The notes beneath the pieces were generated by a model. That model searched no databases and was not told the DNA's origin. It saw only the letters and a list, made by a program, of their open reading frames with translations. From Osmia lignaria lignaria (lineage: Eukaryota; Arthropoda; Insecta; Hymenoptera; Megachilidae), in contig NC_135038.1 of NCBI RefSeq assembly GCF_051020975.1, positions 928,001 through 992,000 of the forward strand: DNA of 64,000 nt. The letters run 5' to 3'. Positions within the stretch are counted from its first letter, which is position 1. Every line of letters starts with the position of its first letter. The translations under genes and the position numbers were made by a program. Below are positions 1 through 11,500 of this stretch, in pieces.

Positions 1-228
1 AGTACCTTCTTTACTTCTGTACGCCACCAGACGTCCAGTGGTCAGTCTTCCCTGGTTTGGAAAGTGGAGGTGGCCGCGGTCGCTCATGTACCGATACAGG
101 TCCCGGTACAGTCGCCTAGCTTCTTCCCGACCGTCGTCCACCTGCGCCCAGAATTCTACCGGATTGTCCACGTGGACAATTCCGATCCGAACAGAACTGC
201 TCAAAACTATATTTTTGATGGTGTTCAT
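1..228 (-). CDS. Tudor-domain protein, N-terminal part (runs off window)
   Basis: Reading the minus strand from the ATG at 228-226 gives 76 codons without a stop to the window edge, so this is a 5' fragment. After about 12 residues the frame has the layout of a Tudor domain: a short strand leading into HVDNPVEFWAQV, then a charged helix, then a TGRLVAYRSKEG stretch. This matches the usual pattern of a V-x-V-x-x-P-x-x-F-W-x-Q strand, a helix, and a G-x-L-V-A-x-x-x-x-x-x-W strand. In animals such extended Tudor domains bind methyl-arginine on PIWI-pathway proteins; that role here is inference. The frame is much more GC-rich than the env remnant beside it, is in the same orientation, and starts about 130 bp after the env stop. 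It may be a host gene beside the array or extra cargo of element 1. The start was chosen because TATA and initiator motifs lie just upstream and no earlier in-frame ATG follows them. Confidence 0.65.
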   Translation of the reverse strand, partial: MNTIKNIVLSSSVRIGIVHVDNPVEFWAQVDDGREEARRLYRDLYRYMSDRGHLHFPNQGRLTTGRLVAYRSKEGT

Positions 229-243
229 TTTCTTGAGGATGTC

Positions 244-282
244 TACTGATGAGACTATGGTGCCGAGAACTGCTTATATAGT
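244..282 (-). promoter_or_regulatory. TATA box plus initiator upstream of the Tudor ORF
   Basis: The minus strand carries CTATATAAG at 282-274 and an arthropod-type initiator TCAGT at 248-244, about 33-35 bp downstream, followed by the ATG at 228. The spacing fits RNA polymerase II core promoters in insects. It gives a predicted 5' leader of about 18 nt, which is short. The motifs are seen directly; promoter activity is inferred. Confidence 0.45.
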
Positions 283-355
283 CTGAAAACCCTTATCTTA
301 CCCCACTCTTATTTCGACTCTTAGAGGAGGGATGTGTAGGAGTGGCTACGGCCCC

Positions 356-1068
356 TTAGAATATTGTGGCACTTGGTCTAGGTGCTGAAGATTTTTCCCT
401 TGGTAGATTTATATTATTTGAATTTGATTCTTCTGAGTTTTTAGGTATTTCTTCCAGTTGCAATTCAATTTCGTTCGGTTTGTCCAAAGGTTTTAGTTTA
501 TTAATGATTTTGTGTATATTACTTTTTATTATTGTCCCAATTATTAATAGTAGGATCAAAGATACTACTCCAAACGAGGAAAATGTTGATATTTTTATAC
601 GATTTGTGGAAATTTCTTGAAGTTCCAATTCTTTCGCCCGATGCTCCAATTCCTCTAGGTTTGGTGCTGTCGGAAGGTTCTTCCAATTTGTGATTACTTG
701 ATCTGTATTAGTGTAATTGGTTTCTAAAACTGATAGGTGATGTTCTGTTATTTTCGGAATGATTATTGATAAATTGTATGACGCGGATGGGTAATGTATA
801 ATATTTTCCATGGTTACTATTGTGTCCATTGCTTTTAATTGCATCGCATTTACTGTGGCTCTACATCCCGGTTCGAGGTTGAAAATTCCAGTATTGTAAA
901 TGTTTGCTATAGTTGGTTCATGGCCAGAATTATCTGTTCTACTGGTGGTGCATGTGCAAGGTATTTATCAACATCCAATGACGTGACCAATCGCCATTGC
1001 GATTGCTATGTCCGTATGTCTGACAATTTATCGTAAAACAAACCCGTTGATTGCGCCAGTGGTAACAA
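356..1068 (-). pseudogene. env: env remnant, baculovirus F-type envelope, frameshifted
   Basis: The N-terminal part of the remnant (about 1065-1005) reads TGLFYDKLSDIRT, followed after an in-frame TAG by a W-R-L-V-T strand (to about 908). This resembles the start of the mature F/Iris-type envelope of errantiviruses. The frame then changes, and the C-terminal part is open from about 964 to the stop at 356. That part contains ITNWKNLP, a charged helical stretch, a membrane span around FGVVSLILLLIIGTII, and a Ser/Asn-rich tail. The furin site and most of the ectodomain are absent. The first ATG of the open part lies at 844, but upstream codons in the same frame look coding, so that ATG is not a true start. 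This is a decayed gene with at least one stop and one frameshift. Confidence 0.65.
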
Positions 1069-2812
1069 TGAACGGTCGATTAAAATCCGGATATTGTAAA
1101 ATTGGTTGTGTACAGAGTTCGTCGCGTAAATTTTCAAAACTTTTTTGCTGGTCTTCGGTCCACTTAAAACGAATTCCTTTACCTAATAACTGAACTAATG
1201 GTTTTGATTTAATAGAATAATCTTTTATGAAACGGCGATAATATCCTGTCAGTCCCAAGAACTGCTGGACATTTTTCTGTGTTTTAGGAATGGGAAATTC
1301 TTTTACAGCTTGTAATTTACGAGGATCTGGCTTAACACCATTTTCTGTTAAAATGTGTCCTAAATAAGTAACCTCCTTACGTAAGAATTCGCATTTATCA
1401 ATCTGCAGTGTAAGTCCAAATTCTCTGAGCCGATTGAGTAATTTTTTTACTTTTATTTCATGTTCTCGTAGTGATGAAGAGAAAACAACCATATCGTCTA
1501 TGAATACATGAGCGTTCTCTAGACCAGATATAACTTGATTCATTAAGCGTTGAAATGTCGGTGGTGCATTTTTTAAACCAAATGGCATGCGTACAAATTC
1601 AAAATGCCCATCCGGTGTTGTGAATGCTGTTTTCGGACAATCCTTAGGATCCATTTGAACTTGATGAAATCCATTTGCTATATCAAAAATTGTGAAATAT
1701 TTTGCTCCTCCCAATTTATCTAGAATTTCGGTGATATTCGGCAAAGGAAATTTATCACTCAAAGTCTTTTCGTTTAAGGCTCGGAAATCGATTACCATAC
1801 GCCAACGCTTATTGCCCTTAGCGTCTGGTTTCTTTGGTACAATCCATAACGGAGAATTATATGGTGAACTAGATGGCTGTATGACTCCTTGTAATAACAG
1901 AGCCTTTACTTGACGTTGTATTTCGTCTTGGTGTACTGGTGGATATCGGTATTGTCTTGTATTAATCGGTACGTCATCTGTTGTATGAATTGAATGGTAA
2001 AAATTCGGTACTTCTCCTAGTTTGTCTCCAGGCAAGTAAAATCTGTCTGAAAATTCGTCGACGATGTTGAATACATGTTTACGTTCTTCTGCATTGAGAT
2101 GATCGGTTCTTAAAAGATTTCTAATTCGTGTTGCTCTATTTTCTGGTGTGTTTTCGGTCATATATGAAGAAATTGGGTCGTCGTCCGACGAGTCGTAAAT
2201 ATCGTAAGGATGAATGTATTGAGGTTCAATTTCGATGTCTACATCGTCTTCTCCGGTATTCGTTGCTAACGCGTAACAAATGCCGTCACGATTATATACT
2301 GCTGCTTCGCCAATGTATATATTTTCTGATGTTTCGAGTCGCGGTAAGTATCCCTCTTTAATATTTGGATTAGCTATGTGAATTGCAATTTGTTTTGTTG
2401 TTCGAGCTTCGATACGGTGTTTAGTCGATTTCGGATTTTTCTGCTGAGCTAAATCTCGGTAATTTGAAAAACGAAGTGGTCGAATAGGTTTATCTTTCAA
2501 TACTAGTGTTCCATGATAATATGAAATTTCTGCTTCTTCTTGTAATAAAAATGGGCTGCCTATAATTCCATCGGCTTCTATTGCAAGGTTCTCTACTACG
2601 TAAAATAATGCAGGCTTACCGTGAATGTGAAGAATTGTGGTACCTATGCTATAAATAGGTGATTTTGTAAGTCCTGTGATTTCAATAACTTCTTTAGTGA
2701 TACGTTTGGCTTGATCTCCGAGAACATCGCGCACTATTAAGTTAACTGCCGCGCCACCGTCAATTAAAAATTCAGCTGTTTCTAATTCTAATTCCGGAAC
2801 TTTGATTTTTAT
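1028..2812 (-). pseudogene. pol: pol remnant: protease and reverse transcriptase, truncated in RNase H
   Basis: The frame is -1 relative to gag and is open through the gag stop, so a -1 frameshift from Gag is likely. It begins with a retropepsin segment whose active-site triad reads DGG (LIDGGAAVNL, near 2752) instead of DSG or DTG. Reverse transcriptase follows, with RWRMVIDFRALN, FDIANGFHQV, the catalytic FIDD box (near 1490) and the LGHIL and FLGLTGYYRRFI connection motifs. The frame stops at 1028, just after PFIVTT, where the first RNase H aspartate is expected. The rest of RNase H and integrase are missing because a deletion joins this point to env. A GTG at 2734 is sometimes called as a start but is internal. 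Confidence 0.85.
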
Positions 2813-3981
2813 TCTTGGTGCTGGGGTTTCCTTGATGAGGATTCTCCCGTGAATCTGACTATCTTTTGGCGAGGTCTTTGCAGATCGCTCACCGCCTCGC
2901 CTTTCCGTTGAGCGTTTTCTGAGTTTAAAGACTTGTTTGATTCGACTGAAGAATTTCGAGAGTATGATCGCTGTCTGAAATTTTGCGAATTCCTCCTACA
3001 ACGTTTTTCATCGTGTCCTTGGGTATCACATCGCCAACAATATAGCTGCGAAGTATCATCCTTTTCACTGCGTTTTAAAACTGTAAACCGTTTTTCATCT
3101 TGATCTGTGCGTGGTGAATTTGAACGATAAGAAGGTGAATTCGATTGATTCCTGGATCGCACAGTCCATGCTGATGTACGTGGTCGTCCTTCTCTCTCGT
3201 CTTCAGAGTTAGATGGTCTCCTCTGTCGATCTCTATATCGATCGTGTCGTGTTGGAGATTGAGGGTATGAAATTTCATTTCGACGTTCGTTGCTGTGGTG
3301 ATCCCTGTTGTTCCAGCCTCCTGGTGATGTGTTTCGTGCCAAATCACGACGACTTCTTAATTTCCTGTCTACCTCTAGCACAGCGTCAAAAGCTTCCTCT
3401 AAGTTTTTAATGTCTCTATTTTGTGCTGATACCTTAAAAGAGATGCGGTCTGGTAATCCATCTAGGAAATTTTCTAAAATATCCATTTCCATTTGTTTAA
3501 TATTTTCCTCTGAATGTCTAGGATATTTCTCTTTAATCGCTCCTCTTGTACAATAAACAAGATGGCTTGTTCTATCGATGTAGTTTCTCAAACTTTCGTA
3601 TTCCCTAATTTGAAGCCTGGCAATTTCTGTTTGAAATTGCGATAAGCTCTTTCCTGGTCCAAATCTTCTCTTCAAATGCTTGATCAACGCGGATACCGAA
3701 GTGAATTGATGTTCTAAAGTACTTCTTCGCGCCGGGCCGGTGAGTTTAGTTAAAATAATTGTAAGGTATTCCCTTTCTGTTCCCTCAGGAATCAAGGTCA
3801 ATCCATCTTCTACCAGTTGTGCAAAACGTGATAAAGGTGGATTCTCACCATCAAATGTTGGTATTGTTAACGCAACATTTTGTATGCAGGATCTTTGTGT
3901 CAAAAGTGTCATAGAATTTGCGATCGAAACTGTTAAGTTCATAAGATCGGCTGAAGAAATATTGGCTTGTTCATTCGCCAT
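2809..3981 (-). CDS. gag: Gag of element 1
   Basis: This 390-aa frame runs from ATG 3981 to a TAA at 2811-2809. Residues about 35-205 resemble the retrotransposon Gag capsid region (FDGENPPLSRFAQLVEDG, helical, with LKRRFGPGKSLSQFQTEIARLQ). Residues 210-310 are an Arg/Ser-rich linker. A single CCHC zinc knuckle, CWRCDTQGHDEKRC, lies at 315-328 and would bind RNA during packaging. A basic tail follows. The frame is intact although pol and env of the same element are broken. It precedes pol in the -1 frame. No canonical X-XXY-YYZ slippery heptamer is obvious near its end. Confidence 0.85.
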   Translation of the reverse strand: MANEQANISSADLMNLTVSIANSMTLLTQRSCIQNVALTIPTFDGENPPLSRFAQLVEDGLTLIPEGTEREYLTIILTKLTGPARRSTLEHQFTSVSALIKHLKRRFGPGKSLSQFQTEIARLQIREYESLRNYIDRTSHLVYCTRGAIKEKYPRHSEENIKQMEMDILENFLDGLPDRISFKVSAQNRDIKNLEEAFDAVLEVDRKLRSRRDLARNTSPGGWNNRDHHSNERRNEISYPQSPTRHDRYRDRQRRPSNSEDEREGRPRTSAWTVRSRNQSNSPSYRSNSPRTDQDEKRFTVLKRSEKDDTSQLYCWRCDTQGHDEKRCRRNSQNFRQRSYSRNSSVESNKSLNSENAQRKGEAVSDLQRPRQKIVRFTGESSSRKPQHQE

Positions 3982-4011
3982 GTTGAATGAATTTGTTGGT
4001 TAAAGAATGTA

Positions 4012-4067
4012 ACTAGGAAAACTAGTATATACCTCTTGTTACCCGATTGACTAGGAAAACTAGTATA
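4012..4067 (-). repeat. Two 18-bp direct repeats in the gag leader of element 1
   Basis: ACTAGGAAAACTAGTATA occurs at 4012-4029 and again at 4050-4067, 38 bp apart. Each copy contains a small inverted repeat (CTAG/CTAG), so each could form a stem in the leader RNA. A role in packaging or dimerisation is possible but unproven. Confidence 0.6.
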
Positions 4068-4149
4068 CAATCGTTGTTCAACAAAGTAATAGCCGTGTGT
4101 CAAATTCCACGAAAGTAATTATGCCAGTGAAAATGATCTATGTGACTGT

Positions 4150-4167
4150 ATCCCACCGCTGTCACCA
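4150..4167 (-). promoter_or_regulatory. Primer binding site of element 1, tRNA-Leu
   Basis: The minus strand reads TGGTGACAGCGGTGGGAT, which starts with TGG (pairing with CCA). It fits the 3' end of tRNA-Leu(AAG), as I recall it, with one mismatch over 18 bases. It lies 4 bp inside the LTR boundary at 4172, as expected for a minus-strand DNA primer site. Confidence 0.75.
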
Positions 4168-4171
4168 GTTC

Positions 4172-4911
4172 TGTTACGTGGCCGACGGCTTGGCAGCGCG
4201 CGTGGCTATCAGAGGCTTTCTGATTGGCGGCCGCGTAACTTATTTTATTATCAATACAACCCGAGCGGTAAGATTGTATTGTGGTAGGAACTGTCACAAG
4301 GTTTCACTGAGTTTAAAGGAGAATGCTAATGTGGGTTTGACACAGCAATGTATATATTCTACAATCTTGGTCTATTACAGATGTTGTTGTCGCGAATATA
4401 GGTGTATAATGTGATATATTACCTATTTCCACTATGCTCGGTGTTCACGCACTGGCAATGCGGGGGTGTTGTGTGTGGTTGATTGTAATGCCAAATAGAA
4501 ACACGACTCGCGGATTCTATAAGGTGAATGTTGCTCGAAGGGGACTTCAACCCGATCTCACTAATAGTAACCAACTCACTACCGTACACGACGTGCTCGA
4601 CACGAGATGAGCTCTGGTACTGCCCCCGATCGTTGGTACGAACGGGTTTATATACTAATTAAGAAGGGTGGTCTGGTTACTATTCGAGTGATCAGGCTGG
4701 GTCCACCTGCCTCTGCGACAGTTTAGAGTGGTTGCATCTGCTATTTGATTACGGCGGACCCATTGCTTTCCCAAGTGTTTGGTTCTGCTATCGGTGGGCC
4801 TTCTGTTTATTACGAGAGTAAATGGTCGGTTTGCCCGAGAGTTTTCCTTTCCAGATGTTTAAGCTTATTTGAAAGGAGACACGTTTGATAAAACGGTCTG
4901 TCTACGTGACA
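4172..4911 (-). repeat. 5' LTR of element 1
   Basis: This 740-bp segment begins TGTTACG and ends GTGACA on the plus strand, so on the element strand it is TGTCACGT...ACGTAACA with short inverted ends. The inner edge is set by the PBS 4 bp away and the outer edge by the start of satellite sequence at 4912. It carries a TATA box (4647-4654) and an AATAAA-like signal near 4242-4248 on the element strand, giving a U3-R-U5 layout. No second LTR copy is in the window to confirm the ends. Confidence 0.7.
4647..4654 (-). promoter_or_regulatory. TATA box in LTR of element 1
   Basis: TATATAAA on the minus strand, about 260 bp from the outer LTR end, places the transcription start near 4620. The motif is seen; activity is inferred. 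Confidence 0.5.
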
Positions 4912-7419
4912 ATAGTAATAATGATATTGTTATTAAATGTACATTACATATCTAATGTAGATATGGTACTAATGATATGGTTATTAAATGTACATTGATC
5001 TGTGGGAATGAATCAGTATATTACATTATATCGAAAGTAGATATAGAACTAATGATATGGTTATTAAGGGTACATTGATCTGTGGGAATGAATCAGTATA
5101 TTACATTATATCGGATGTAGATATGGTACTAATGATATGGTTATTAAATGTACATTGATCTGTGGGAATGAATCAGTATATTACATTATATCGAATGTAG
5201 ATATAGTACTAATGATATGGTTATTAAATGTACATTGATCTGTGGGAAGGAATCTGTATACTACATTATATCGAATGTAGATATAGTGCTAATGATATTG
5301 TTATTAAAGGTACATTGATCTGTGGGAATGAATCAGTATATTACATTATATCGAGTGTAGATATAGTGCTAATGATATTGTTATTAAAGGCACATTGATC
5401 TGTGGGAATGAATCAGTATATTACATTATATCGAATGTAGATATAGTGCTAATGATATTGTTATTAAAGGCACATTGATCTGTGGGAATGAACCAGTATA
5501 TTACATTATATCGAATGTAGATATAGTACTAATGATGTTATCATTAAATGTACATTGATCTTTGGGGATCAACCAGTATATTACAATATATCTAATGTAG
5601 ATAGAGTAATAATGATATTGTTATTAAATGTACATTGATCTGTGGGAATGAATCAGTATATTACATTATATCGAATGTAGATATGGTACTAATGATATGG
5701 TTATTAAATGTACATTGGTCTGTGGGAATGAATCAGTATATTACATTATATCTAATGTAGAAATGCTAATAATGATATTGTTATTAAATGTACATTGATC
5801 TGTGGGGATCAATCAGTATATTACATTATATCTAATGTAGATATGGCAATAATGATATTGTTATTAATTGTACATTACATATGTAATGTTGATATACTAC
5901 TAATGATATTGCTATTAAATGTACATTGATCTGTGGGAATGAATCTGTATATGACAGTATACCTAATGTAGATATAGTAATAATGATATTGTTATTAAAT
6001 GTACATTACATATCTATTGTAAATATGGTACTAATGATGTGGTAATGAAATGTACATTGATCTGTGGGAATGAATCAGTATATTACATTTATATCGAATG
6101 TAGATATAGTGCTAATGAGATTGTTATTAAAGGCACATTGATCTGTGGGATTGAATCAGTACATTACATTATATCGAATGTAGATATAGTACTAATGATA
6201 TGGTTATTAAAGGTATATTGATTTGTGGGAATGAATCAGTATATTACATTATATCGAATGTAGATATAGTACTACTGATATGGTTATTAAATATATTGAT
6301 CTGTGGGAATGAATCAGTATATTACATTATATCGAATGTAGATTTAGTACTAATGATAATGTTATTAAATGTACATTGATCTTTCGGGTTCAATCAGTAT
6401 ATTACATTATATCTAATGTAGATATGGTGATAATAATATTATTATTAATTGTACATTACGTACGTAATGTAGATATACTACTAATGATGTTGTTATTAAA
6501 TGTACATTGATCAGTGGGAATGAATCTGCATATGAAATTATATCTAATGTAGATATAGTAATGATGATATTGTTATTAAATGTACATTGATCTGTGGGAA
6601 TGAATCAGTATATTACATTATATCGAATGTAGATATAGTGCTAATGATATTGTTATTAAAGGCACATTGTTCTGTGGGAATGAATCAGTATATTACATTA
6701 TATCGAATGTAGATATAGTACTAATGATATGGTTACTAAAGGTATATTGATCTGTGCGAATGAATCAGTATATTACATTATATCGAATGTAGATATTGTG
6801 CTAATGATATTGTTATTAATGGTACATTGATCTCTGGGTAATAATCAGGATATTACATTATATCTAATGTAGAATTGGTAATAATGATATTATTATTAAT
6901 TGTACATTACATATGTAATGTAGATATACTACTAATGATATTCCTATTTAATGTACACTGATCTGTGGGAATGAATCTGTATATGACATTATACCTAATG
7001 TAGATATAGTAATAATGATATTGTTATTAAATGTACATTACATATCTAATGTAGATATGGTACTAATGATATGGTTATTAAATGTACATTGATCTGTGGG
7101 AATGAATCATTATATTACATTATATCGAATGTAGATATAGTGCTAATGATATTGTTATTAAAGGTGCATTGGTCTGTGGGAATGAATCAGTATATTACAT
7201 TATATCGAATGTAGTTATAGTACTAATGATATGGATATTAAAGGTATATTGATCTGTGGGAATGAATCAGTATATTACGTTATATCGGATGTAGATATAG
7301 TACTAATGATATTGTCATTAAATGTACATTGATCTCTGGGGATCAATCAGTATATTACATTATATCTAATGTAGATATGGTAATAATGATATTGTTATTA
7401 ATTGTACATTACATATGTA

Positions 7420-8580
7420 ATGTAGATATACTACTAATGATATTGCTGTTAAATGTACATTGATCTGTGGGAATGAATCTGTATATGACAGTATACCTAA
7501 TGTAGATATAGTAATAATGATATTGTAATTAAGTGTACATTACATATCTATTGTAGATATGGTACTAATAATATGGTTATGAAATGTACATTGATCTGTG
7601 GGAATGAATCAGTGTATTACATTATATCGAATGTAGATATAGTGCTAATGATATTGTTATTAAAGGCACATTGATCTGTGGGAAGGAATCTGTATACTAC
7701 ATTATATCGAATGTAGATATAGTGCTAATGATATTGTTATTAAAGGTACATTGATCTGTGGGAATGAATCAGTATATTACATTATATCGAGTGTAGATAT
7801 AGTGCTAATGATATTGTTATTAAAGGCACATTGATCTGTGGGAATGAATCAGTATATTACATTATATCGAATGTAGATTTAGTACTTATGATATTGTAAT
7901 TAAATGTACATTGATCTTTGGGGTCAATCAGTATATTACATTATGTCTAACGTAGATATGGTGATAATAATATTGTTGTTAATTGTACATTACGTATGTA
8001 ATGTAGATATGCTACTAATGATATTGCTGTTAAATGTACATTGATCTGTGGGAATGAATCTGTATATGACAGTATACCTAATGTAGATATAGTAATAATG
8101 ATATTGTAATTAAGTGTACATTCAATATCTATTGTAGATATGGTACTAATAATATGGTTATGAAATGTACATTGATCTGTGGGAATGAATCAGTGTATTA
8201 CATTATATCGCATGTAGATATAGTGCTAATGATATTGTTATTAAAGGCACATTGATCTGTGGGAAGGAATCTGTATACTACATTATATCGAATGTAGATA
8301 TAGTGCTAATGATATTGTTATTAAAGGTACATTGATCTGTGGGAATGAATCAGTATATTACATTATATCGAGTGTAGATATAGTGCTAATGATATTGTTA
8401 TTAAAGGCACATTGATCTGTGGGAATGAATCAGTATATTACATTATATCGAATGTAGATTTAGTACTTATGATATTGTAATTAAATGTACATTGATCTTT
8501 GGGGTCAATCAGTATATTACATTATGTCTAACGTAGATATGGTGATAATAATATTGTTGTTAATTGTACATTACGTATGT
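7420..8580. repeat. Tandem duplication of about 580 bp inside the satellite
   Basis: A run of variant monomers (GGAAGGAATCTG, then TCGAGTGTAG, then TTTGGGGTCAATC with GTCTAACGTAG) occurs twice in the same order, offset by about 580 bp. The two copies are almost identical, which indicates a recent duplication of a block of about seven monomers. Confidence 0.7.
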
Positions 8581-11500
8581 AATGTAGATATGCTACTAAT
8601 GATATTGCTATTAAATGTACATTGATCTGTGGGAATGAATCTGTATATGACAGTATACCTAATGTAGATATAGTGCTAATGATATTGTTATGAACGGTGC
8701 ATTGATCTGTGGGAATCCATTAGTATATTACATTATATCGAATGTAGATATAGTACTACTGATATGGTTATTAAATATATTGATCTGTGGGAATGAATCA
8801 GTATATTACATTATATCGAATGTAGATATAGTGCTAATGATATTGTTATTAAAGGCACATTGATCTGTGGGAATGAACCAGTGTATTACATTATATCGAA
8901 TGTAGATATAGTACTAATGATGTTGTTATTAAATGTACATTGATCTTTGGGGATCAACCAGTATATTACAATATATCTAATGTAGATATAGTAATAATGA
9001 TATTGTTATTAAATGTACATTGATCTGAGGGAATGAATCAGTATATTACATTATATCGAATGTAGATATGGTACGAATGATATGGTTATTAAATGTACAT
9101 TGATCTGTGGGAATGAATCAGTATATTACATTATATCTAATGTAGAAATGCTAATAATGATATTGTTATTAAATGTACATTGATCTGTGGGGATCAATCA
9201 GTATATTACATTATATCTAATGTAGATATGGCAATAATGATATTGTTATTAATTGTACATTACATATGTAATGTAGATATACTACTAATGATATTGCTAT
9301 TAAATGTACATTGATCTGTGGGAATGAATCTGTATATGACAGTATACCTAATGTAGATATAGTAATAATGATATTGTTATTAAATGTACATTACTTATCT
9401 ATTGTAGATATGGTACTAAGGATATGGTTATGAAATGTACATTGATCTGTGGGAATGAATCAGTATATTACATTATATCGAATGTAGATATAGTGCTAAT
9501 GACATTGTTATTAAAGGCACATTGATCTGTGGGAAGGAATCTGTATACTACATTATATCGAATGTAGATATAGTACTAATGATGTTGTCATTAAATGTAC
9601 ATTGATCTTTGGGGATCAACCAGTATATTACAATATATCTAATGTAGATTTAGTACTAATGATATTGTTATTAAATGTACATTGATCTTTGGGGATCAAT
9701 CAGTATATTACATTATATCTAATGTAGATATGGTGATAATAATATTGTTATTAATTGTACATTACGTATGTAATGTAGATATACTACTAATGATGTTGTT
9801 ATTAAATGTACATTGATCAGTGGGAATGAATCAGTATATTACATTATATCGAATGTAGATATAGTGCTAATGATATTGTTATGAAAGGTGCATTGATCTG
9901 TGGGAATCCATCAGTATATTACATTATATAGAATGTAGGTATGGTACTAATGATACGGTTATTATATGTACATATCTGTGGGAATGAATCAGTATATTAC
10001 GTTATATCGAATGTAGATATAGTGCTAATGATATTGTTATTAAAGGTGCATTGGTCTGTGGGAATGAATCAGTACATTACATTATATCGAATGTAGATAT
10101 AGTACTAATGATATGGTTATTAAAGGTATATTGATCTGTGGGATTGAATCAGTATATTACATTATATCGAATGTAGATATAGTACTACTGATATGGTTAT
10201 TAAATATATTGATCTGTGGGAATGAATCAGTATATTACATTATATCGAATGTAGATTTAGTACTAATGATATGGTTACTAAAGGTATATTGATCTGTGCG
10301 AATGAATCAGTATATTACATTATATCGAATGTAGATATAGTGCTAATGATATTGTTATTAAAGGCACATTGTTCTGTGGGAATGAATCAGTATATTACAT
10401 TTATATCGAATGTAGATATAGTGCTAATGAGATTGTTATTAAAGGCACATTGATCTGTGGGATTGAATCAGTACATTACATTATATCGAATGTAGATATA
10501 GTACTAATGATATGGTTATTAAAGGTATATTGATTTGTGGGAATGAATCAGTATATTACATTATATCGAATGTAGATATAGTACTACTGATATGGTTATT
10601 AAATATATTGATCTGTGGGAATGAATCAGTATATTACATTATATCGAATGTAGATTTAGTACTAATGATAATGTTATTAAATGTACATTGATCTGTGGGG
10701 TTCAATCAGTATATTACATTATATCTAATGTAGATATGGTGATAATAATATTATTATTAATTGTACATTACGTACGTAATGTAGATATACTACTAATGAT
10801 GTTGTTATTAAATGTACATTGATCAGTGGGAATGAATCTGCATATGAAATTATATCTAATGTAGATATAGTAATGATGATATTGTTATTAAATGTACATT
10901 GATCTGTGGGAATGAATCAGTATATTACATTATATCGAATGTAGATATAGTGCTAATGATATTGTTATTAAAGGCACATTGTTCTGTGGGAATGAATCAG
11001 TATATTACATTATATCGAATGTAGATTTAGTACTAATGATATTGTTATTAAATGTACATTGATCTTTGGGGATCAATCAGTATATTACATTATATCTAAT
11101 GTAGATATGGTGATAATAATATTGTTATTAATTGTACATTACGTATGTAATGTAGATATACTACTAATGATATTGCTATTAAATGTACATTGATCTGTGG
11201 GAATGAATCAGTATATTACATTATATCGAATGTAGAATTGGTAATAATGTTATTGTTATTAATTGTACATTACATATGTAATGTAGACATACTACTAATG
11301 ATATTGCTACTTAATGTACATTGATATGTGGGAATGAATCTGTATATGACATTATACCTAATGTAGATATTGTAATAATGATATTGTTATTAAATGTACA
11401 TCACAGATCTAATGTAGATATGGTACTGATGATATGGTTATTAAATGTACATTGATCTGTGGGAATCCATCGGTATATTACATTTTATCGAATGTAGGTA

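Larger units (their letters stand above)
356..4911 (-). mobile_element. Element 1: defective Ty3/Gypsy errantivirus-like retroelement
   Basis: In minus-strand order the element has a 740-bp 5' LTR (4172-4911), a PBS, leader, gag, pol (PR and RT only) and an env remnant. The order and the F-type env remnant place it with insect errantivirus-like Ty3/Gypsy elements. The rest of RNase H, all of integrase and the 5' end of env are missing, and env is frameshifted, so this copy cannot act alone. The 3' LTR should begin TGTCACGTAG like the 5' one, but it is not found in 1-355. The element therefore either continues past the window edge, with the Tudor frame inside it, or is truncated after env. It abuts satellite at 4912. 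Confidence 0.8.

Noticed and set aside
1..355. Region after env of element 1 as its 3' LTR
   Set aside because: It shares no visible sequence with the 5' LTR at 4172-4911 and encodes a Tudor-like frame instead.
4097..4414. 105-codon plus-strand frame
   Set aside because: It lies across the PBS and LTR of element 1 on the opposite strand, with no recognisable protein features.
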